Below, in pieces: positions 7,733 through 11,915 of a stretch of DNA of 11,915 nt; the stretch's first letter is position 1; every line of letters begins with the position of its first letter. The stretch lies in the NCBI GenBank assembly GCA_902803585.1, contig CADCQO010000316.1, positions 1 through 11,915 on the forward strand. The letters run 5' to 3'. The notes beneath the pieces were generated by a model that saw only the letters and a program-made list of their open reading frames with translations, did not search any database and was not told where the DNA came from. Made by a program: the position numbers and the translations under genes. The DNA is from an uncultured Ruminococcus sp. GTDB lineage: Bacteria > Bacillota > Clostridia > Oscillospirales > Acutalibacteraceae.

Positions 7733-9256
7733 TCATTTACCTCCAATCTGTTCTATTGTTTTCTTACGGTCAATTTTGCCGTTTTTGCTGAGGACGACAC
7801 TTTGAATCGGCTGTAAAAAGTTAGGAATCATAAAGAACGGGAGTGTTTCACGCAGCGTCTTGTGCAAAACATTTTTATCAATTGTTCCCACATAGTAGCC
7901 CTTTAACCGCTGTCTTTTCTCGTCAAACACACAAATACAGCGCTCTACCCCTTCAACCGCTGTCATTGCCCGCTCAACCTCTTCCAGTTCTACACGGTGT
8001 CCCATGTATTTGATCTGGTGGTCAGATCTTCCGCAGTAGACAAGCTCGCCCTCATCATTCCAATAGCCAAGATCGCCTGTCAGATAGACCGTTTCAGGAT
8101 AATAAGACTGGAGCGGATTCTGGATAAAGCTCTCTGCTGTTTTTTCCGGACAGCCATAATAGCCCAGAGCCAGCGCTGTGCCGCGCACGGTAATCATGCC
8201 TGTCTTTCCGGACTCTTTTACCAGATGGCGCTGTTCGTCCAACAGAAAAACATCTTCATTCGGGAACGGTTTTCCTATCGGAATGCCGTCAGCGTAATCC
8301 CTGCCTTTTTGCAGGATATGATATGTGCAGTTACAGGTAATCTCTGTGGGGCCGTAAAGATTGACATACATTGCTTCGGGCAAATGTTTTTGCCATTCAC
8401 GAAGATGCTTGCAGGGCATTACCTCACCGCTGAAAAGTATCTTATTGACGGTACATGGTGTTTTGTAATCCAGTCCGTGAAAAGTACTGATCAGACATAA
8501 TGCTGACACTGCCCATATCATGGTTGTTATCTGATGCTCACAAAGATAATCCAGAAGCGGTACAGGGGCAGAAAACAGTGCTCTTGGCACAATCACCAGC
8601 TCGGCTCCTACTGCCATTGATGAGTAAATATCCTTAACCGAAACATCAAAATCAAAGGGAGCCTGATTGGCGATAATATCTTTCTCTGTGATACCGAAAG
8701 TTTTTGTAAAACAGCTGATAAAGTCCAGCACACTTCTGTGGGATACAGCAATTCCCTTCGGAACGCCTGTAGAACCAGAAGTGAAATTGATATAGAGCGG
8801 ATCGGTGTCGATGACAGTTTTACGTACCTGCTGCAAAGCCGTTTCGTCCACAGGCGTTTCCAGCATATCCTCTATCACAAGAATACACGTATCATGGAAA
8901 ATCTGCTCTGCTTTCGGCAGCAGATCCCTTGTCGTAATCATATACTTTGGTGAAAGAACTGTCTGTATCTGCTGTAAGCGATGTTCGGGCAGCTCAACAT
9001 TGAACATACAGTAGCAGTTTCCGGCATAAGCTGCGCCGAAAAAAGCACAAAGAGCTGCGATGCCCTTTTCCATAAATACACCCACAGGTGTTTTCACGGC
9101 GTTCTTCCCTGCCAGAACACTTCCTACCTTCTGACTGCGCTGTACAAGCTGGGTATAAGTAACTGTTTCTTCACCTTCACGGACAGCCACTTTATCCGGA
9201 TAACAAACAGCACTATGTTCAACAAGTTCCAGTACGTTAATATTCATATATCTCAC
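7733..9256 (-). CDS. DltA-like amino acid adenylating ligase (ANL superfamily)
   Basis: About 507 residues, the size of DltA. GTG 9256 is preferred because AAGGA (9264-9268) lies 7 bases before it; ATG 9247 (504 residues) would sit 16 bases away. The same frame reaches 9367 but crosses the promoter. From the GTG, ANL motifs in order are: P-loop TSGSTGVPKG from residue 159, FDFDVSVKDIY with Asp204, YGPTE 301-305, TGDLGYW with Asp395, GRSDHQIKYMGHRVE, and SKNGKIDR with catalytic Lys494 (DltA Lys492 equivalent). It should activate an amino acid with ATP and load it on the carrier encoded two genes later. The DltA FCGE motif reads FSGE (Ser276), replacing the Cys associated with D-alanine choice. 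The product is therefore a DltA relative whose amino acid may differ. First gene of the operon. Confidence 0.88.
   Translation of the reverse strand: MRYMNINVLELVEHSAVCYPDKVAVREGEETVTYTQLVQRSQKVGSVLAGKNAVKTPVGVFMEKGIAALCAFFGAAYAGNCYCMFNVELPEHRLQQIQTVLSPKYMITTRDLLPKAEQIFHDTCILVIEDMLETPVDETALQQVRKTVIDTDPLYINFTSGSTGVPKGIAVSHRSVLDFISCFTKTFGITEKDIIANQAPFDFDVSVKDIYSSMAVGAELVIVPRALFSAPVPLLDYLCEHQITTMIWAVSALCLISTFHGLDYKTPCTVNKILFSGEVMPCKHLREWQKHLPEAMYVNLYGPTEITCNCTYHILQKGRDYADGIPIGKPFPNEDVFLLDEQRHLVKESGKTGMITVRGTALALGYYGCPEKTAESFIQNPLQSYYPETVYLTGDLGYWNDEGELVYCGRSDHQIKYMGHRVELEEVERAMTAVEGVERCICVFDEKRQRLKGYYVGTIDKNVLHKTLRETLPFFMIPNFLQPIQSVVLSKNGKIDRKKTIEQIGGK
7739..7744 (-). promoter_or_regulatory. Ribosome binding site deciding the TTG start of the decarboxylase
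   Basis: GGAGGT on the minus strand overlaps the last codons of the ligase and ends 9 bases before TTG 7729. It lies upstream of the ligase TGA stop, so ribosomes finishing the ligase could restart within a few bases. Confidence 0.65.
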
Positions 9257-9263
9257 AATCCCG

Positions 9264-9268
9264 TCCTT
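9264..9268 (-). promoter_or_regulatory. Ribosome binding site favouring the GTG start of the ligase
   Basis: AAGGA on the minus strand is 7 bases from GTG 9256 and 16 bases from ATG 9247. Normal spacing points to the GTG. Confidence 0.55.
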
Positions 9269-9299
9269 CTCAATTATATAGCTAACCCCACACAGTGAA

Positions 9300-9328
9300 A
9301 TTCTACTCCATATTCGACAATTAGTCAA
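9300..9328 (-). promoter_or_regulatory. Promoter of the five-gene acylation operon
   Basis: A TTGACT -35 (9323-9328) and TAGAAT -10 (9300-9305) are separated by 17 bases on the minus strand. The transcript would start near 9293, about 37 bases before the ligase GTG. No other promoter of this quality was seen inside the operon, whose genes are 1 to 14 bases apart. Confidence 0.78.
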
Positions 9329-9444
9329 GTACTTCGGGCAGTTTGTGGTTTCATGCTGCCGGAACATACCGGACAGAATTTCTGACTTTTGTGATTGATT
9401 TACAGTGCAATGCCGTTAAACTATGGTAAAGTGTTCAGCGGTTA

Positions 9445-9473
9445 TTGCATATGTGGAGAAAATATGATAAAAT
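9445..9473 (+). promoter_or_regulatory. Promoter of the G1P dehydrogenase-HAD gene pair
   Basis: TTGCAT (9445-9450) and TAAAAT (9468-9473) are 17 bases apart; an overlapping TATGAT at 9463-9468 could serve as an alternative -10. It is divergent from the acylation operon promoter, and the 116 bases between the two -35 boxes hold no gene. That gap has an 11-base palindrome (CAGAATTTCTG, 9374-9384) and a CCGG-N6-CCGG element (9359-9372), neither strong enough to call an operator. Confidence 0.6.
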
Positions 9474-9516
9474 ACAGAAAAATTTCCTTAAAACAAAAAA
9501 TTGGAGGCGCAAAGAT

Positions 9517-10578
9517 ATGAATCAGCACACAAGATTCAATCTGCCCATTTGTCTGGCTGTGGAAGAGGACGCTTTCTTTCATTCAGACGAGATTATCAGA
9601 CGGTATATTCCTGATATCATGGGACAAAAAACGATTGTCGTATCAGAACAGTTCCTGATCGACATTTACAAGGAAAAAATCACGGATATCAGCAGTGACT
9701 TCGGCGGCGCGGAAATTGTTGCCATCAACAGCGCCAGTTTTGACGAGGCCGTTGCTATCGCCAAAAAAGTCTGCATTGAAGACATTAAGGTTATCATCGG
9801 CATCGGCGGCGGAAGAGTGCTTGACACGGCAAAATATGCCGCCCACATCAGCAAGGCGGTTTATATCTGTATGCCCACTTCACTGAGCAACGACTCACTC
9901 GCTTCACCATTCTCTGTATTGGAAACGGAAGGCAAGGCCCGCAAGACAATCGCCTGTAAAATTCCTACTGCTATCATCGTTGACACCAACATGATTATCA
10001 ATGCTCCCCCTTCACAAACGCTTTCCGGAATCGGTGATACGATCGCAAAGCATACCGCCCTTTTTGACTGGAAACTGTCTGCTGCCAGAACCAGCTCCAA
10101 TGTAGAGGACTTTGCCTATGCACTGGCAAGAATGAGCTACGATTCCGTTTATCATTGTGACGAAAAAGACGTGACCAGCCGTGTTTTTATCCGTATTCTC
10201 TCAAGGGCTCTGGTAATGGGCGGGCTGGCAATGGAAATTGCCGGTTCTTCCAGACCCTGCAGCGGCAGTGAACATCTTTTTGCTCATGCCATTGAGGAAT
10301 ATTATCCTCAGATAAAAATATCACACGGCTTAGCGGTCGCTATCGGCAGTATTCCTGCCTGTATTTTTCAGGGACAGACACCTGACGGTCTTATCAGCTT
10401 TTTTCATACCTACGGTCTTGACTTCAATCCGCAAACCTACGGCATTACCAAAGAGGTGTTTGAAGATATGTGGCTGAAAGCCCGCAGTGTCCGTCAGGGC
10501 AGAATTACTATCCTGAACGAAGTTCCACATGACAGACAGCAGCTGAATGATATTTATGACAGGATGGTAGAAAGCTGA
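9517..10578 (+). CDS. sn-Glycerol-1-phosphate dehydrogenase family protein (EgsA/AraM-like, iron-ADH fold)
   Basis: A 353-residue protein. ATG 9517 is chosen because GGAGG (9503-9507) lies 9 bases upstream and the first conserved residues follow at once; the frame extends to 9445 but that part covers the promoter. The NAD-binding loop reads GIGGGRVLDTAKYAA. PTSLSNDSLASPFSVL closely resembles the SND-ASP signature of glycerol-1-phosphate dehydrogenases. Candidate metal ligands are Asp174 in SGIGDTIAKH, His253 in GSEHLFAH and His270 in SHGLAVAIG, the Asp-His-His set of the family. Members reduce dihydroxyacetone phosphate to glycerol-1-phosphate with NAD(P)H in archaeal lipid synthesis and, in bacteria, in AraM of Bacillus. 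Substrate here is inferred; related dehydroquinate-synthase-fold reductases cannot be fully excluded. The stop overlaps the start of the HAD gene by one base. Confidence 0.85.
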   Translation: MNQHTRFNLPICLAVEEDAFFHSDEIIRRYIPDIMGQKTIVVSEQFLIDIYKEKITDISSDFGGAEIVAINSASFDEAVAIAKKVCIEDIKVIIGIGGGRVLDTAKYAAHISKAVYICMPTSLSNDSLASPFSVLETEGKARKTIACKIPTAIIVDTNMIINAPPSQTLSGIGDTIAKHTALFDWKLSAARTSSNVEDFAYALARMSYDSVYHCDEKDVTSRVFIRILSRALVMGGLAMEIAGSSRPCSGSEHLFAHAIEEYYPQIKISHGLAVAIGSIPACIFQGQTPDGLISFFHTYGLDFNPQTYGITKEVFEDMWLKARSVRQGRITILNEVPHDRQQLNDIYDRMVES

Positions 10579-11216
10579 TGAAAACTGGACTTATTTTTGA
10601 TATGGACGGCACTCTCTGGGACTCTTCGGAAAATGTAGCGGCTTCATGGACGGAAAAGATCCGGCATCTTGGGCTGAACCGTCCTCCTGTGACGCAAAAG
10701 GATATTATGAGTGTGATGGGTTTGACAATGGACAGGATCGCTGACACGATTTTCAGTGACCTTCCGCAAAATGAACGAATGGAACTGCTTGACCTTTGCT
10801 GTCAGTATGAAAATGAATATCTTCGCTGTCATGGAGGCGTTCTTTATCCTGATCTCGAAAAAACCTTGATCTGTCTGAAGGAACACTACCCTCTCTATAT
10901 CGTGAGCAATTGTCAGCAGGGATACATCGAAGCCTTTCTGGAGTATTTTGATTTTCAGAAATATTTTGATGATATTGAGTGTTATGGCAACAACCTGAAG
11001 CAAAAAGGCGATAATATTGCCCTTCTTGCCCACCGCAACGGGCTTGAAAAAGCGTTTTATATCGGTGATATTCAGGGTGATTATGATGCGGCGCAAAAAG
11101 CGGGTGTATCCTTTATACACGCCGCCTATGGTTTCGGTACAATTGCCCAGACTGTGCCTGAGCTGACACAGTTCAGCGGGCTTCCTGCTTTGCTTGCTTC
11201 TATCCACGCGCAATAA
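10578..11216 (+). CDS. HAD-superfamily phosphatase (Gph/PGMB-like)
   Basis: A 212-residue protein whose ATG overlaps the upstream TGA (TGATG), so it is co-translated with the dehydrogenase. Motif I is FDMDGT with nucleophile Asp8 and acid/base Asp10; motif II is IVSN with Ser110; a Lys lies in NLKQKGDN (about residue 138-140); motif IV is GDIQGDYDAA with Asp164 and Asp168/Asp170. A helical cap domain sits between motifs I and II, as in subfamily-I phosphoglycolate phosphatase-like enzymes. It probably dephosphorylates a small cytoplasmic metabolite. The pairing suggests glycerol-1-phosphate or a related compound, echoing the HAD enzyme AraL beside AraM in Bacillus subtilis, although this protein is of the Gph type rather than the NagD type. 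Substrate is not determinable from sequence. Confidence 0.87.
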   Translation: MKTGLIFDMDGTLWDSSENVAASWTEKIRHLGLNRPPVTQKDIMSVMGLTMDRIADTIFSDLPQNERMELLDLCCQYENEYLRCHGGVLYPDLEKTLICLKEHYPLYIVSNCQQGYIEAFLEYFDFQKYFDDIECYGNNLKQKGDNIALLAHRNGLEKAFYIGDIQGDYDAAQKAGVSFIHAAYGFGTIAQTVPELTQFSGLPALLASIHAQ

Positions 11217-11268
11217 CCGCAAAAAATACCGTCGTGAGAACAGCTCTCTCACGGCAGTATCACTTTTT
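11217..11268. terminator. Bidirectional rho-independent terminator between convergent genes
   Basis: The arm at 11226-11239 pairs with 11247-11260 in a 14-bp stem containing one mismatch and one G-U pair, with a 7-base loop. A T5 run follows on the plus side (11264-11268) and an A6 run (11221-11226) gives a U-run for minus-strand transcripts. It would end both the HAD transcript and the RsbW-like transcript, whose stop is at 11277. Confidence 0.8.
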
Positions 11269-11276
11269 CGCCCGCT

Positions 11277-11684
11277 TCACAGATTTTTTCTGATTTTCAG
11301 AATATTCTGGTTGTTTTTGTATTCGTACTCTATCATATCCATTGTTTTTTTCACCAGAAAGATACCTAAACCACCTATTCCGCGTTCCTCAGCCGACAGT
11401 GTTACATCGGGTTCGGTATAGTTCAGCGGATTGAACGGAACACCGTTATCAATAAACGTGATAATAACGGAAAGCGGGTTTCTTGCGACCTCTACACGAA
11501 CAGTTGCCTTTCCGATCCGGGGATTATAGGCATATCGCGCAATATTGCCGAACAATTCATCAATGGCAATGGCAATCTGCATCTGTGCCTTGGCGGAACA
11601 TTGCAATGCTTTCAGCTCATTCCCGACAAATTCTGTTACGATACGGATATTACTGACAGCAGCTTCTATCGTCAACTCCTTCAT
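11277..11684 (-). CDS. RsbW/SpoIIAB-like ATP-binding anti-sigma (serine kinase) protein
   Basis: A 135-residue GHKL-fold protein. ATG 11684 is chosen because AAGGAG (11694-11699) lies 9 bases upstream; an in-frame GTG at 11702 would place that site inside the gene. The N-box reads AIDELFGNIARYAY with Glu43 and Asn47, the G1 box FIDNGVPFNP with Asp79 and Gly81, and the G2 box RGIGGLGIFLVKK. This matches the HATPase_c_2 kinases that bind a sigma factor or phosphorylate an anti-anti-sigma protein. No sigma factor or STAS partner is next to it in this window, and a terminator closes its transcript, so it is a single-gene unit here and its target is unknown. Length is normal for the family. Confidence 0.87.
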   Translation of the reverse strand: MKELTIEAAVSNIRIVTEFVGNELKALQCSAKAQMQIAIAIDELFGNIARYAYNPRIGKATVRVEVARNPLSVIITFIDNGVPFNPLNYTEPDVTLSAEERGIGGLGIFLVKKTMDMIEYEYKNNQNILKIRKNL

Positions 11685-11745
11685 TTCCAAAATCTCCTTC
11701 ACTGAATTGATGCGTTAACAGTCCACGAAACAATAGAACAAAGGT

Positions 11746-11774
11746 ATTGTACCACAACCGTCAGAAAAATACAA
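11746..11774 (-). promoter_or_regulatory. Promoter of the RsbW-like gene
   Basis: TTGTAT (11769-11774) and TACAAT (11746-11751) are 17 bases apart on the minus strand, with a TGG just before the -10 that makes it an extended -10. The leader to ATG 11684 is about 55 bases. Confidence 0.72.
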
Positions 11775-11842
11775 TACGCCTCTGACAAACGGCACGGAAA
11801 ATCATTTTGAAACAAAAAGCAGTTTTCTTTTGCGGGAGAATG

Positions 11843-11851
11843 TGGTATAAT
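11843..11851 (+). promoter_or_regulatory. Extended -10 promoter of the right-edge gene
   Basis: TGGTATAAT gives a perfect TATAAT (11846-11851) with the TGn extension. The -35 region at 11823-11828 (TTTTCT) is poor, as is common with extended -10 promoters. Transcription would start near 11858, about 29 bases before ATG 11887. Confidence 0.65.
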
Positions 11852-11854
11852 CAG

Positions 11855-11907
11855 TAAAAGCCCCGTTTCAGCAAAGGGGCAGTGATATGAAACAACAGGG
11901 GCTTTTA
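11855..11907 (+). promoter_or_regulatory. Leader with two mutually exclusive hairpins around the ribosome site
   Basis: GCCCC (11860-11864) can pair with GGGGC (11876-11880), extended by TTT/AAA inside, which would bury the AAAGGGG ribosome site. The same arm, as TAAAAGCCCC (11855-11864), is also perfectly complementary to GGGGCTTTTA (11898-11907) in codons 4-7 of the following gene. The two pairings cannot coexist. A regulatory role is inference; no known riboswitch class is recognised. Confidence 0.4.
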
Positions 11908-11915
11908 ACAGTTAA
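11887..11915 (+). CDS. Start of an unidentified gene, cut by the window edge
   Basis: ATG 11887 is preceded by AAAGGGG about 7 bases upstream and by an extended -10 promoter. Only nine complete codons are visible (MKQQGLLTV), open at the edge. That is too little to assign a family. It is divergent from the RsbW-like gene. Confidence 0.5.

Noticed and set aside
7727..7744. Frameshift or broken fusion gene between ligase and decarboxylase
   Set aside because: Both proteins are full length for their families and a ribosome site precedes the TTG start, so two separate genes are the simpler reading.
7997..8500. Plus-strand 167-residue open frame
   Set aside because: Antisense to the ligase core motifs; no supporting start signal or recognisable domain.
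9257..9367. Upstream extension of the ligase frame to 9367
   Set aside because: The extension crosses the operon promoter (9300-9328) and adds residues unlike any DltA N-terminus.
9359..9384. CCGG-N6-CCGG and CAGAATTTCTG palindromes between the divergent promoters, considered as operators
   Set aside because: They are short, do not overlap either promoter core and are not repeated elsewhere in the window, so chance occurrence is likely.
10644..11252. Minus-strand 202-residue open frame
   Set aside because: It is antisense to the HAD gene, whose catalytic motifs are intact, and it runs through the terminator hairpin.

Overview
The window reads as chromosomal DNA of a Gram-positive Clostridia-type bacterium, most likely a Ruminococcus-like gut or rumen commensal. 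That assignment is inference. It rests on AGGAGG-type ribosome sites, sigma-A-like promoters, moderate GC, a Dlt-style cell-surface acylation operon, an RsbW-like switch kinase and a large secreted Ser/Asn/Pro/Gln/Glu-tailed protein. No rRNA, tRNA, CRISPR array, insertion sequence or phage gene is visible.

Layout, left to right. Positions 1-3524 (minus) hold one very large secreted protein that is still open at the left edge. It has a signal peptide, an IdeS/Mac-like (peptidase family C66) cysteine protease domain, CARDB/Ig-like domains, a CSLREA motif, a parallel beta-helix and a repeated ESSNPQ tail. It has its own promoter. After a terminator hairpin (3644-3678), positions 3698-9256 (minus) carry five tightly packed genes under one promoter at 9300-9328. 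In transcription order they are a DltA-like adenylating ligase, a fold-III PLP decarboxylase, a small acyl carrier protein, an AlgI/DltB-type MBOAT acyltransferase and a membrane-anchored SGNH protein. Divergently, 9517-11216 (plus) carries a glycerol-1-phosphate dehydrogenase-family gene and a HAD phosphatase, ending in a bidirectional terminator. Positions 11277-11684 (minus) encode an RsbW/SpoIIAB-like ATPase. At the right edge a promoter, a short leader with two competing hairpins and the first nine codons of a plus-strand gene are visible.

How the genes may work together. The five-gene operon has every role of the Dlt system (activating ligase, carrier, membrane channel/acyltransferase, extracytoplasmic SGNH partner) plus an amino-acid decarboxylase set between ligase and carrier. 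A ligase-decarboxylase-carrier trio is known from butirosin side-chain synthesis, where glutamate is loaded on a carrier through its side-chain carboxyl and then decarboxylated to a GABA thioester. My main proposal is that this operon makes an amino-acyl group other than D-alanine, for example GABA or beta-alanine, on the carrier and exports it onto a cell-surface polymer. The ligase also has Ser where DltA has the Cys tied to D-alanine choice. This is hypothesis, not demonstrated. The second main point is the IdeS-like protease with an intact-looking Cys-His-Asp set.
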